Shown here: piece by piece, positions 29,331 through 42,629 of the stretch
Numbering within the stretch: the stretch's first letter is position 1
Layout of the letters: every line of letters starts with the position of its first letter
Assembly (NCBI GenBank): GCA_947462335.1
Contig: OX381713.1
Coordinates: 17,724,381 to 17,788,380, forward strand
Direction: 5' to 3'
DNA: 64,000 bases
Origin: Harmothoe impar
Taxonomy: Eukaryota; Annelida; Polychaeta; Phyllodocida; Polynoidae
Program-made: the position numbers and the translations under genes
The notes under the pieces: generated by a model
The model's input: the letters and a program-made list of their open reading frames with translations, nothing else
What the model was told of the DNA's origin: nothing
Databases searched by the model: none

Positions 29331-31340
29331 GTTTAGGGGAAAAGATTACAGCTTCAACAAATTGCCCCAGGAGTAGATACTCATTCACGTGCAGCATACT
29401 GCACTTCTTCCTGAATATATACCTCCTGATTCAGCATAATAGATGCCATAATATTTTTAGGACCTTGTCTTCAGTACAGAGGACAGAATTGAGATATTTC
29501 CAAGTTAAGAGATAATTTAATAATTCTATTATGATTTGTGGTGTGTAGAGGGCAATGTGATTATTGGGATTGTATTGTGTGAATCTATTACCAGGTGGCA
29601 GTAGTGCGCCAGCAAGCCATGGGCGGCCTGCTAACGCATATGGCACACATCATATTAATAATATTATTCTCATGACTCAGAAATTATTTTATGCTGTAAC
29701 CAATACACTCTCGGACTATTTTCACTGCTGTACTAAATCACTGACTACATGTTTATGTAAATGATCACCCGATAAGAATAATGTCGACAAACATCATAAT
29801 TATTATGGCAATATGTCATTAATATGCATCATGGATATGCCTACTTGACAAATCTCTCTATATATGCTAATTCAGGTTCTCACTCATAACATAATTATGG
29901 CTGATGAACAACATAAGACAGGTTCATTTAGGTAGTGATATGCATGCAAACTATATGCACTAATTCCACAGCCACACCTCTATTTTCATTATATATTGGT
30001 GTGCATGGCCAATACCGATCACTAGTTGCAGGTATGAGTGTACTCGGGCGTGACCAAGCATGGCAATATAATAAATTCAGGGTTGTGGCCTTGGTTTAAG
30101 TAGCTTATACCACTACTTATTACTTTGATTGCTTTGTACATATCAAAAACCTTGCCGTTTTCCTTTGACTTCTCAGCCAAGTGTGGTATACGCATTTAAA
30201 TGACTCTGTACATGGCTCGGTATATATAAAGGCAATGTTGACATACTCAATACTTCTGATGCGTTTTAAACTGTGACTGTTGGCAAATGACCAAGTAATT
30301 TAGATATTACATACATTAATTGGTTTCATGAGGGACAGGGGAAAAGGATACTCAGATACGGGGAGTAATATGGTATTGCTCATTGACCTGTCATTTATTT
30401 TTTTCTGCCATTCCCCGTGAAGGTGGATCTACTGAGGTGTGATCCTGATACTCAAAGCAAGGTATATCAATATCATCATTATCACCACACCAGTGCTGTA
30501 ATGGTTATATCAATAGGGCCAAAGTCATATCTTAGTATACATGAAAGGAAAACTGCTACCCTATCTATATCCTACATGGTTTCAGATAAACCCTCGTCGT
30601 ATGCAGGTTCACAGCATCTAATATCAGATTAAATGTTTCAATCCTGAGCAATATGCCTGCAGGGGAAGCCTGCATGGAAGGCAATCTGTCACTGTTTAAA
30701 TCAGTCAGTCCATTTATTGCAGAAGAACATCAAACGTGCAAACTACCTTGTAAAACTGGAAAATCAAATAGCCTCACTAAAGGACTTGATGTTCACTGCA
30801 TAGCAGGAATTTATCCACACGATTTAAGAGCAATGACTGGAAAGCACTTCATATTCCAAGCACTGTCTATTCACCAATAATGGAAATGCTTTTAAACAAT
30901 AGCTGATACCTACTCCTCGCCATTTAGAACATTGCAAGAATGGGGTTTTGTAAAATGCCTTAGGAAGTCACATCCATTCAATGTAGTATATGTATGATGT
31001 GTGCTTTAAGTGGCACTGTCAGTTATTACAGAAGTGATCTGTAAGTCGCATGCAGCCGATTAGATAAAATGCCATACTTTGACAGTATGTTTTCTTTTAG
31101 CTTGATGTGACATTTAAATCGCCGCATGCATAAAGAGTGCTGTAGCAGCGTTGTTTAACTCAAGAAGAATGCTAATTATGACAACGATTACAGTGGATGG
31201 ACTGATGCAGATGTTCTGATTGACACATGCATCAGTTAGAATCTCGGAGATAAGCAGACAGCGCGGCGGAGTGGAGGAATTTTAATTATATGAATTAAAA
31301 TGAGGAAAAAAGCATAATGGTAGGATGGGAATAGTTGACT
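29331..31340. other. Non-coding interval
   Basis: No supported gene. Short open frames here have no recognisable domain or splice context. Confidence 0.4.
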
Positions 31341-31351
31341 GTTCTAACACA

Positions 31352-32473
31352 CTGTAAAAAGTTGTTGTTCGTGAACAGCAAAATTTGATGTAAATGTACA
31401 GTACTTTAGCTGTAAATGATAATACAGCAAATTCTACTGTACATGTACAATTCTGTTACTGTAGATGCAGGTTACGGTAGTGACTTGTAAATCTACAGTA
31501 CTTTTCACTATAATATGTACACGAGAGGTCGTGGGATCGATCCTAGGTCTAGCCACCTCTCATCAGGGATCTTTAGCAACAAGGCTGTAGCTCATTTAAT
31601 ACAGACATGGCAGAGGTGGCTTATATCCCAATATGACCATTTGTAACACCGGCTCTGTGGCGCAATGGATCAGCGCCTGTCTCCAACACCACAGGTGGTG
31701 AGTTCAATCCTTGGTGGAGCCACTTCTCTTGTTCACCTACATCAACCTAAAATTCGTTTTTCCCTCACATGGATGGTTAAAAATATCACCAGCACTGGGA
31801 GGCGAACCCCAGACCTTTACAAATTATTATTAATCAGTTGAGAAGTGGAGTAGACATATATCCCAATATGAATATTTGTAACACTGGCTCTGTGGCGCAA
31901 TGGATCAGCGCCTGTCTCCAACACCACAGGTGGTGAGTCCAATCCTTGGTGAGGCCACTTCTCTTGTTTTACCTACATCCACCTAAAATTCGTTTCCCCC
32001 TCACATGGATGGTTAAAAAATATCACCAGCACTGAGAGGCGAACCCCAGACCTTTACAAATTATTATTAATCAGTTGAGAAGTGGAGTAGAGATATATCC
32101 CAATATGAATATTTGTAACACTGGCTCTGTGGCGCAATGGATCAGTGCCTGTCTCCAACACCACAGGTGGTGAGTTCAATCCTTGGTGGAGCCACTTCTC
32201 TTGTTTTAACTACATCCACCTAAATTTGGTTTTTCCCTCACATGGATGGTTGAAAATATCACCAGCACTGGGAGGTGAACCCAGGACCTTCAGATTATGA
32301 TTTACAATCAATTTTGCTGCACAGTAACAGAAGATTCTGCTGTCCCTATACAGTACATAGTGCTGTAAATATACAAAAGCTCACTTGCTGTAGGTCTACA
32401 GCACAATCTACTGGAACCATAGTTGCCCCCAGTATTTGGTGTACAGGAACACTACTTACTTCTAACAGTGCAG
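31352..32473. mobile_element. Possible CACTG-ended non-autonomous DNA transposon holding the tRNA-derived array
   Basis: CACTGTAAAAAGT near 31352 and its inverted version ACTTCTAACAGTG near 32473 could be terminal repeats. The sequences just inside both ends are rich in CTACAGTA / TACTGTA words and loosely inverted. CACTG termini suggest the EnSpm/CACTA group. The target duplication is not clear. Confidence 0.4.
31610..32290 (+). repeat. Three tandem copies of a 235-bp tRNA-derived (SINE-like) unit
   Basis: tRNA-like heads of 72 bp start at 31651, 31886 and 32123 (GGCTCTGTGGCGCAATGGAT...). They have an A-box-like TGGCGCAATGG and a B-box-like GAGTTCAATCC and end GGAGCCA, closest to tRNA-Arg. 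Each is followed by about 160 bp ending in an antisense B-box-like block (GGGAGGCGAACCCCAGACC). Acceptor ends pair (GGCTC/GAGCC), but the anticodon arm is not a normal tRNA, so these are not counted as tRNA genes. A further tRNA-like tail (GGGATCGATCCTAGG) lies at about 31520-31555. Confidence 0.8.
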
Positions 32474-35400
32474 CTGTATTATGTGCCTTATAACAAGCGT
32501 TATGTCTTAATGTTGTCTCTCATTACGCACCCTGATGAAGTCACATATTATACTGACTGAATCTATCAGGAGATAGCGATGGATCGGGGCATATTGAAAC
32601 AGGGAGGTATAACTCTGTACAGTCGTCCATAACGAAGGCAAATGGGGTCTTCTATACTCATCATATTAAGACAAAAGGATACAGTTCGTGATGCCATACC
32701 TGTACGATATCTAGCAGTACAACAGAAGGGCCGCTACTACTTGAATCTTTAGGAGAATGTTTCTCCAGTCTGTCCCATTTCTTCCAAGGCATTTCTAATC
32801 TAAAGTTACATGAAGTATCAAGCTCCCTCCCGGAATCTCCCCTCAGACCACTGGTATATTCCTATGGATGATAAGAGACAACAATTATGTGTTTCAGTTA
32901 TCATGGCCTAAAGATCTGAGCTGCTGAGGTAGGTATAGGCCAGCTTTTTTTTTATTATCTTAACAAAGTACATTGATTTAATAAATGATGCTGGCCATAT
33001 AGCCAGATTACCTACAATACACCTATTTCGTTATTTGACCAACTCTTGAAAATGTAGCCTCAGAATTCCCTTTACCTGTATGCCAGGCAGTAGAAAAAAG
33101 GCATTATATTAGTTGGCAGAATAACCGTATACATAAGGTAAAATATTGTATTTTCACATAGTCAGGGGCACACTAGTAAGCACTTTCATATTGGGCAGCC
33201 GCGGCCCTCGTATTCGGAAACTTATAAGGGCAATACAAGTCAACGTATGCAATATTGTGTATGGGCTCTTTTAATGAAGAGCATTTATCATTGCTGGCCG
33301 TCAAGGATATCATGTCTTCTCTCCACCTGGTCACCGGGAAGGGACAAGTTAGCATCTATAATAGATCAAATAAGCAGGATGAGGCTTTCGGCTTACCTGT
33401 GTTCTTATCTGTATGCTCAAGGTATTAAGGGGAAGTTAACACACCTGAGACGGCACCATATCGCTTAGTGCGTAGACTAGTCGCCTTGCTCTCTGTTATG
33501 ATAGCATCTATAATCAATCATGCACAGATTTACTTCTAGTTGCAGGCCAGTAGTTAAAGGTGGTTTCATAATTTTTTAAATGAGATATCATAAGCTAAGA
33601 ATTTACTATTAGTTTTTGTGGGGATCGCTTTTCAAACATTTGGTTCTCGAAGGAATCTTTAGGTGCAGTTTACAGTTTTGAGTTGGGATAGGATTTCTAA
33701 GAATCAACGACAATTTTCTTCCATTTTCGCTCCTCTTGTATTACAAATATAGATTTTTAGCAGCATGTGACTTAATTTATACATTATATATAATCGCTAT
33801 ACCATACACAAGCAACCATGCTTGGTCACAAGGTATACATGTGTACTAGACCCACTATGCGCTCGCCAGCTTTGACCAATCACCACCATCCATCTTTCTG
33901 ACAGCATCAGATACAGAGGACGATGGAAGGAGAAGGAGGCAATTGTTTACTTTTCCAATGGTGTAGGATCAGCTACAAGATCAGCCCCAGGATCAATAAC
34001 CACAGGGTTACAAATGGTATTGGGAGTGAGTAATGTATATATACACATGGGCCATCTCTTTCGACAATAGTTTGCAATGGTTAAATCATCTGAGTGGCAC
34101 ACACCACTTCATAAATGTTTTTAAGTCCTATACATCTGATACATTATCTTGTAGGACATAGGACACGTTTATTAAGCCCTAAAGAGTGCATTGGTGTGTA
34201 GTGTATATGAAACTGCTTATCAATTGCTGCGGTATTTGTCGCCTCTTTTTTGTCTCTCTCTATTTTGAATTATTCATAACACAGTTGTGGTGGAAACATA
34301 TATCACTGGCATGGGCTCTTAACTAGCTGATAGAAATATATAAAGACTCCTCCGTCGTGCAGTGAAAATAAAACAGTAATTGGCATTTCACTTTTCTCTG
34401 TACGAGTATAATTGAAAGGTATTTTCTAAACCACAGTATGCCGTTCAAGCAATTGTGTAGGGTCCTGTATCCTATATAAAGCAAACATGATCTGTAGCCT
34501 CCTCTTAGTCTACCCATACCCAAAGTCTAATTACCATAGGATATATATGAAAGCAATCACTCTTAATGAGAAGCATGATAATTCTCCCAGATCCATGGCC
34601 CTCCTTGGCAATTAGTACTGTAGTTTGAGAGGCAGGGATGGCATTAGATCATCTTAATTATCCTCACAGTTAAGTGTGTTGTTGATCATAAGGCACGCAT
34701 CACCAGTTTTATATTGCTCCCAGCTATTATAAGGAGATTAATATTAAAGGTGGACCTACTTGTTGCCGTCGCTGTCTGAGTTTATAGTAGCATAGACATG
34801 ATTCAGTGCTAAACACATGACTACCATAGTATATTGGAAACTACTAAAAGGAGGAACGTCAATCTTGCACTAAATATGAATTCATCTGATATACTTATAA
34901 GTGGAATTTTGTACGTCTTATATAAATAGCATAACACAGTTATTATGATGTATATCTCTCGGAAATTGCATGTTATAGCCTTGTAAGCATTCAAATGACC
35001 AAAGAATATTAGTTTGTTATTTGCACTTGGATATAACTCAATGCTAAATTAATTCTGGTGCCACAGATGAAAATAAAAAACTAGATAAAAAAACAGAGTA
35101 AAAACAACAATGTGTAGTTTTCAAAATGAGAAAGTGTGCTCTTACAAGTCTCGGGAGCGAGAGAGTAATTTTCTGGTGTAACTTTTGTATCACTTACAAG
35201 TAATTCAATTTGTATCCGTATCGTTTTAAAAAGCCCTTTGGGAAATTACTTCAGCTCCCTTTGTGAACTACGAAGCGTTCTCAATTTGCCACTTTTTTTT
35301 AGAGAGTTTTCGCGTCGGAATTCTCGCCATCACTAGCCCCACAGATCTCACCAAAAGGCATCTCAAAAAGCAAATGGCGGCCACTGATAGATTTCAAACG

Positions 35401-38260
35401 CATCTCGTTCTGATTTGCAACTCTCTTCTATGGCGAGAACTGACACGTGACCAGGGTGAGACAGCGACATTGAGATGACCTTTAAGCGGATTGTATGGTC
35501 CTTGTGACCTTCAAATAACCCTTCGGGCCTCCTTGAGCGTTGCTTGATGGTTACCTGTCCATCTTCATAAAAATCCAAAATGCTTGCTGGCATGAGGCGT
35601 AATGAAATAATACCAAGTGAGTTTCCTAGAAGTGTCCCTGTGATTTGCAGAATATGGTGGTCTTGGGTTACTTCTTTCCCTGACCATTTGAATATTTCAG
35701 TGGGGCAAGCAGTCTGTCACTTTAAATTGGGTCTCAGAACTTGGATATAAAGAAACCATGGCATATGTCGACATAACAACACCGAGAAAATGTGAGAGTC
35801 AGCTGCACTCACATACCACAGTCAGGCATGTATACCGCCAAAACCACCCACTGGTGAAAGTCAGGCTGACTTTGACTGTTAAAGGGGCAGTCTCACCACT
35901 CACACTTAACCACATAGTAGACTAGAACAGTACTAGAATTGTGAGTGGGATAGGCTCAGTGATTATGCCACTTTAAGAGAGGCAGGGAGAGAGAGTTATG
36001 ATTTGAGAGTAGACGTATAAATTAGCTCTAACTTATATACATTATCCCCTTACCATGGCCTTAAATGACCCCATTCAAAATAAATACTGTTGTCCTGAAG
36101 TATGTGCTTTTACAATCACCATGCAATCATTTAGGCACCACAGACATACATGAACCAATAGATGAGAGAAGTGATAGTGGTATGTTGAGCAATGTCTCGA
36201 AGACTAACCTGACATAAGTGTCCCAGCCAGCAATGTATATTCACCTTCCAAGTTCACAGGAATGGTGTCTTACACCTCATCATCATCCCCATTACTGCAT
36301 TGTGTCTCATCCTGGTAGTAGTAGTAGCCCAGGCTGAATGACCCTCATCCAAGAGTCAGGCATCGTCTTCAGGAGTCATGCTGACTCTGGTATAAAGAAT
36401 TGCCCTTTTCTGCAAAACAGAGTAATTTTATATGACCATGAAAGGAAGCTCAGCCTGGCTGTTCTTGGAAGGCTCAAATCTCGGTACCCTTACAGCAACA
36501 GTCGGCTAAGAAATATATGAGTTAGACAGTGCTCCATATCATAAATACAGAACGACCGATTGAGCTTTTACACAACTTGAGGAAGTCAATACAATCAACT
36601 TAGAAATATCAGGCTATACGGTTAGGACATCGTGGGTATAGTTCACATGTATGCATCATATTGACATAAAATGACTTGATACCAATTATGTAAAGTTGCA
36701 CACGTTCAGGGAAGTCTTTACTAACTGAATCTGTCTCGGGACGGCCAGCATATGTCCTTGTCTAAGGGCATGGGGATTAGGTTACCAAAGGGAAAGGGTA
36801 AGTCTCCACAGTAGTGCATACCATACCCTCCCTTTCACTGGCATTATTATGGGTTATTCTCACAGACTGCCCCTGACATATTGTACAGAAGAGGAAGCTG
36901 CATTCCCGTAGACTGCCCGAGGGAACAGGGCCGCCAGCAGGTGCCACAGTCACTGTCTTATCCTCACTTATGGGGGCTAGCACAGGTAATTCTGCTGCAA
37001 CTAGAGATGGCTAGAAAAAAGTGCTTGACATAATGAAGACATACAATTCGTCTTGTTTTACGCCAACACATGTTGTCAGTTTCCTCTACGTTAGAACTGT
37101 ACTGCATTCCCAACATATAACCTTGTTATGCGAAGGCTGCCGTAGTCTCAGCACTTCTCAATAGAGTTAACGTTACGCCTGTTTTGTTAAAAATAATAAC
37201 ACACTGTTTACCTATTTGTACATAGACATCATTAATTCAGTAACTGATGCATTCTATCCTAAACGAGCTAAAAAATGAGAAGGTCATGTGACAATCGCCT
37301 ATAAACAGACCGTCATTTTGTAGGTTGGCATTTAAATGCCTACCACCACCTGACACCACCACCATCATTCCTGTACCATTCCCCTGTGAATCCCATCTAT
37401 ACCAGCAGGTGGCCAATCTGCAGAGCCAGGCTAACCCAACTCAATCTCACCAAATGTCTCATCACAGCGACCTGTAGGTAAGAATGGGACAGGTGGCCAG
37501 AACCCGAGACCACCCACTCTCGACCTTTACACCAGCTGTTGAGCTGCTCTGGTCGTCCGGTGAGCTGCTCCAGTAGCAGGAGTTATCAGCGGATTATCCC
37601 GATGTAAGGGTGTAATTGCAGCAGGATTAAGGCTAATCTCTAAATCCCTCCCAGTGCCTTACTGTCCACAGATGTAGACTAAGAGTGTATAGATCTCTCT
37701 CAATTATAGTCATGCTGATGTCAAATTATGCCTGTATTTTGAACTAGTTTGCGGATACATAGGCTATTACTTCGTGATTCCCCCTGCCCGAACAAGAGAC
37801 TGCTGCTTCCGTGCCTTTTGAGATTTTCTATATTTGTTGATGTGTTAACTAGATGACACTTTTGCTGGCAATTTCCATAGAATTCTACCTGTTTTGACAG
37901 TCGCGGACACGGTTCTTGTTGAGGGTTAATGCTGTTGTAGTGATGGTTTGCTGTCTTTTACTTTTATATGAATACCAAATCGCCCTCGTTAAACATTGGG
38001 GATTATAGGAACCAATTATTTGTCACCAGAAACTGTACTCATTATACACTGCGTTACAAATTTACATATTTAATTCTTCCCCATTTACATCTGTATTCAA
38101 CAACCCAGAATATTATAGATAGGGTGCACATTAACAATGGTAAAAGAATGTTGAGTGAGTTTTAGCCTGTTCTGACACTGTCCGTGATGACCGAGTTCTT
38201 TGTTGGATAGAAATAAATAGCAGAGGTTAGTCAGTTATGCCCGGAGACACGCAATGGGAT
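32474..38260. other. Long non-coding interval
   Basis: No supported gene. It includes the second copy of the short repeat (35888-35974). Open frames are under 80 codons with no domains; remaining sequence shows nothing I can name. Confidence 0.4.
35888..35974 (+). repeat. Short dispersed repeat with inverted ends, copy 2
   Basis: Direct copy of 17866-17952, with ACCACTCACA and TGTGAGTGGG inverted ends. Confidence 0.65.
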
Positions 38261-38261
38261 A

Positions 38262-39090
38262 GGACATCTACCATCAGCTACAGACTACACAGTAGGACAG
38301 AAGCCATCCTGACATCCACCATGCATCAGCTACACAGTAGGACAGGAGTCATCCTGACATCCACCATCAGCTACACAGTAGGACAGAAGCCATCCTGACA
38401 TCCACCATGCATCAGCTACACAGTAGGACAGGAGCCATCCTGACATCCACCATCAGCTACACAGTAGGACAGAAACCATCCTGACATCCACCATCAGTTA
38501 CACAGTAGGACAGAAGCCATCCTGACATCCATCATCAGTTACACAGTAGGACAGGAGCCATCCTGCCATCCATCATCAGTTACACAGTAGGACAGGAGCC
38601 ATCCTGTCATCCATCATCAGTTACACAGTAGGACAGGAGCCATCCTGACATCCATCATCAGTTACACAGTAGGACAGGAGCCCTCCTGACATCCATCATC
38701 AGTTACACAGTAGGACAGGAGCCATCATCCTGCCATCCAACATCAGTTACACAGTAGGACAGGAGCCATCCTGCCATCCATCATTGGTTACACAGTAGGA
38801 CAGGAGCCATCATCCTGACATCCATCATCAGTTACACAGTAGGACAGGAGCCATCATCCTGCCATCCATCATCAGTTACACAGTAGGACAGGAGCCATCC
38901 TGCCATCCATCATCAGTTACACAGTAGGACAGGAGCCATCCTGACATCCATCATCAGTTACACAGTAGGACAGGAGCCATCCTGCCATCCATCATCAGTT
39001 ACACAGTAGGACAGGAGCCATCCTGACATCCATCATCAGTTACACAGTAGGACAGAAGCCATCCTGACATTCACCATCAGTTTCACAGTA
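38262..39090 (+). repeat. 41-bp minisatellite
   Basis: About 20 tandem units of CATCAGTTACACAGTAGGAC + AGGAGCCATCCTGACATCCAT, with occasional 3-bp ATC expansions. The first units, with CATCAGCTACACAG, are the most divergent. Confidence 0.95.
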
Positions 39091-41144
39091 GGCCAGGACC
39101 CTACATGAAATCTACGCATTATTGCGTAGGGTAGATTCACCCAAAGACTGACACACACCTCAAGTCGGACACTTTTAATGTGAAAAATCACTTTATTGTA
39201 CATTCTTTGCCCTAAGTACAAGTGTTTGAGTAAAATTGAAGAGTTATGTTTTCCCTTAAGGAAAAGGGCATGCATACAAATCAAGTTTATCTCTTCCAAT
39301 ATTTCATTCGATAGGACACAAAATGTACTAATTATAAGTTGCCTATCATGTAACTATACTCCCCTCCCCTATATAAACTTTAATTGTGATTCTGTGTGGA
39401 ATATCAACATGGCTGTAGTTCAAAGAAATAGGCTCACGTTTGCACTGGGCCAATGAGCGTCCGGAAGTGGTGAATCTACCCTAATATGGGCCGATTTCTG
39501 TCAGATTTTGGGCATTTTGTTTTAGGAGTCACAACACAAAATTTACATAAATACACTATCGTATCATAATAACATAAAGTAGAAGGGAAGATAAACAATA
39601 TGGATAAAAGGTAAATTATACCCATACTAATTCTCAAATGAATATGATATCAAAATAACTGCAAATAATAGTAGTAATGTTGCATGTCTCTACAGGGAGA
39701 GTGCGACTATTACCAGGGCCCCCGCTTGGTTGCTAAGGTAAAGTATGTCAGAGGGACGCTGGTCAGCTCCAAACAGGGCCCAACAAGGCCTAACTCATTG
39801 GCAAATGCCTAAGTTATTGGCATGAACTTCAGGCAATACTGGACTCTCTATAACTACCACTGGTCACACAGAATTCCAGGCACTGACTGACCTTCACTTT
39901 AAGCATATTAAAGCAAACATTCATGCAGTGTAAGATACAATGAATCTGAGTTGTCATGTAGGTGAACAGAGCTAACAGTGCAGACTGTAAGAGGGATAAT
40001 CTCCTATAGCCGGTTACCTGAGGGGCTGATGAGGATTTAATCCCTGGGTTAGCGTCATCGATCATTATGACAAACACTGTATAGTCAGGGGTTGTCCAAC
40101 ACTGTTTGTGTCGGGGGCGGGGTGGGGGGGAGTTTTCCCCCATACCACCACAGCCTCTGTTATGCAGAAATGGTCCCAACATTTGTGTTTATATATTTCC
40201 TCTTTGCTGACTGAAAGTGCTTTTCCCCATTTTTTCTCCATCCCTGAATTTCCTGAACGTTATTTTGTAGGGTTTGGATTGGGCGGGAGGTGATAAATCT
40301 ACTTTTCTTCAGGGACAGGCTCAAACTATGCATTTGGGTCCAAAATCACGGGAAATCACAAAAATATTTTTTTCGGACCCCCGTGACCCCCCCCCATACG
40401 TGGGGTCTGAAGGTCGGCCAAATAGTAAGAAAACAGCCAAAATTCCGGCTTTCAGATTCCTTCTCAAATCCCATCATGTCTTCATGAAAATGGTCAGAAA
40501 CCTTCATATGGGACCCAAAGAGAGTATTTAAAGTCATATTGTTGTGATTCTAGGCGTGTTACCCCTTCTGGGGAGGTGGTTCGTCCTTGATAATATACTG
40601 ATAAATCAGCTTTTTTTTTGTTATTTGCACAGCAGTAAAGGCTACCTGAGTCTACAAATGTATATTCAACCAAAGTACTACTCAATCATTAAGGCCAACA
40701 AGTAACGACAGCGGCTCCAAACTAGGGGGAGCGTTAAATCGCTAATTTTGTCATACGGTTTCAGGGACAGGCTCAAATTATGCATTTGGGTCCAAAATCA
40801 CGGTACATTTATACTGTTTGCCCTGATTTGCGGCCCAGTCTAAGAGGGTAGATGTCCAAGGGGGTGGATGTCCTAGGGTGTAAAAGTCCTAAGGGTGTAA
40901 AAGTCCAGGGGGCAGATCTTCAGGGGGGGTAAATGGTAGGGGGTAAATATTCGAGGGTACTTAGCCTAGAGCCAAACAAACTGGTGGTGTCATGAGATTC
41001 ACGGGTCTCTAATCTTTCACTCAGTCTTCAACTATTTTGTATCGAAGCCTCGCTCTCACTGTGCACTAACTTTTCACCCTTAGAGGACTATCATAGTTAT
41101 AGAAAAAATACCTGTGGACTGTGGGTGTGAATATCGTTTTAAAA
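39091..41144. other. Non-coding interval
   Basis: No supported gene. A 43-bp direct repeat (GGACAGGCTCAAAYTATGCA...) occurs at 40308-40350 and 40761-40803. Degenerate GGGTGTAAAAGTCC-type repeats lie at 40845-40970. Confidence 0.5.
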
Positions 41145-41148
41145 GCAT

Positions 41149-41563
41149 TGTAGTGGTTCGGAATCTCAGAAAGAGAACAAGAACGTCAGTTTCCAAGTGC
41201 GAAGTAGAAAGCGTGGTTTATTCAACGTATCCCTATTACAATTGAATCTAGTCTTAACCCGAAGGGTAAGACGAAGCAGTCCTGGTTCAATCTAGCGATT
41301 GGGGTAGGGTAATGCGGGGAGTCAGCCGGGCCTGCACTGACTGGCGACTATACGAGGAGGGGAGGTTTATATACCCCCTTTGGATGTGAAATGAACATGG
41401 TCACGTGTCGGTTGGCTCCCGCCTGAAACGTGGTGCGCAGTACCCGAGAGAGGACAGTCGCCCCCTCTGGGATACCGCCCACACTAACGCCAGGCGGGAA
41501 CAACCCGAACTTAATCCTCCTCGGTCACCTGGATATAAATGATTACCGTAGTAAACCCCTACA
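41149..41563 (-). repeat. 3' LTR of the gypsy element
   Basis: 415 bp, TG...CA ends. Minus-strand TATATAAA lies at 41366-41373 and AATAAA at 41217-41222, giving a U3-R-U5 layout. Confidence 0.97.
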
Positions 41564-41576
41564 CTACCCCCCCTAG
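41564..41576 (-). promoter_or_regulatory. Polypurine tract
   Basis: The minus strand reads CTAGGGGGGGTAG directly before the 3' LTR, the expected plus-strand primer position. Confidence 0.8.
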
Positions 41577-42287
41577 ACAACACTAGGTGTGGTAAAAACC
41601 TGAGTAGTAGACTCATAATAAAATAGTTTGACAACCAGAAGTAGTTTGTCTACACACTATACACAAAGGGTTTTACTACCATTAGTCATATGTAATATGA
41701 TGAACAATATTAATGGAATTAAGGCATTACACTGTCATAGAAACCTCATGATATGATTTTTACGTTAAGTAGTACCCGAAGTAGTTACTAACAGTTTGTA
41801 ACTATCTTCTGATAGGAAATACATATATAGTCCTGATAAGGACCTTTAAAAATATAAACGGCAAGTGTACCAATTCCGAGGAATTATTACCAGTCCTAAA
41901 AAGGACTCACAAGCCTAAAAAAAATTACATAGGGATACATGATAACTTTTCTCCGCACCAGAATCAAAATTTTTATCACCTCCGTTTTCCATAACAAAAT
42001 ATATATACAACTAGATATACATACTCTTATTTACACCCACCCGAAGTGGTTAACGTTTGAACACAGTCATGGTTTATACAGATCTTTGGTATTATCCTGA
42101 GTATCATAAACTATCGTAGTGTATCAGCACCATAAATATATATTAGTAACATGGACGAGAATGTACGTTTTAATAAATAATCTGGAACTGCAGCGGTATA
42201 CTGCAGAACCTCACAAAAAGTGCTATGTTGACTTTATAAGAAGTCGGATAATGGGCTGATCTCCGGATCTGCTTCGGGAAGAGTACG
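41577..42287 (-). other. 3' untranslated region of the gypsy element
   Basis: AT-rich, no open frame of note, between the last accessory ORF and the polypurine tract. Confidence 0.6.
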
Positions 42288-42408
42288 CGAGGTGCTCTCC
42301 TCTTCATCTTGGACGACTGAGTGAGTTGCTCTCCTCTTCATCTTGGACGACTGAGTGAGGTGCTCTCCTCTTCATCTTGGACGACTGAGTGAGGTGCTCT
42401 CCTCTTCG
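42288..42408 (+). repeat. 34-bp tandem repeat, 3.5 copies, near the 3' end of the gypsy element
   Basis: Unit GTGCTCTCCTCTTCATCTTG + GACGACTGAGTGAG, nearly identical copies. Confidence 0.9.
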
Positions 42409-42629
42409 GGTCTACAAGCAAATGGTAGACTTCTGTAGGTGCGATGTATGTTAAAATGTTTACATATGTGGAAATATTATTAACACTTGGTATGGATATC
42501 ATTACCTCAGAACCTAAAGGTTCCTTTAATATGAAGGGATAGTCCCTTCATATTCACCTTCAGCTTCCGTAGCCGAAGAGTTCCTGAAACAACTACAGCT
42601 GTATTCAGTTATCCCGAAGGAGCTTTGTT

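Noticed and set aside
30653..30880. 75-codon plus-strand ORF with a plausible start
   Set aside because: No recognisable domain, no splice or promoter context, and of a length expected by chance.
31651..31722. tRNA-Arg-like sequence as a functional tRNA gene
   Set aside because: A- and B-box-like words and a pairing acceptor end are present, but the anticodon arm is abnormal and the unit is tandemly repeated with a shared tail, so a tRNA-derived repeat is a better call.
38262..39090. CRISPR-like array
   Set aside because: Regular 41-bp repeats without distinct spacers in eukaryotic DNA; it is a minisatellite.
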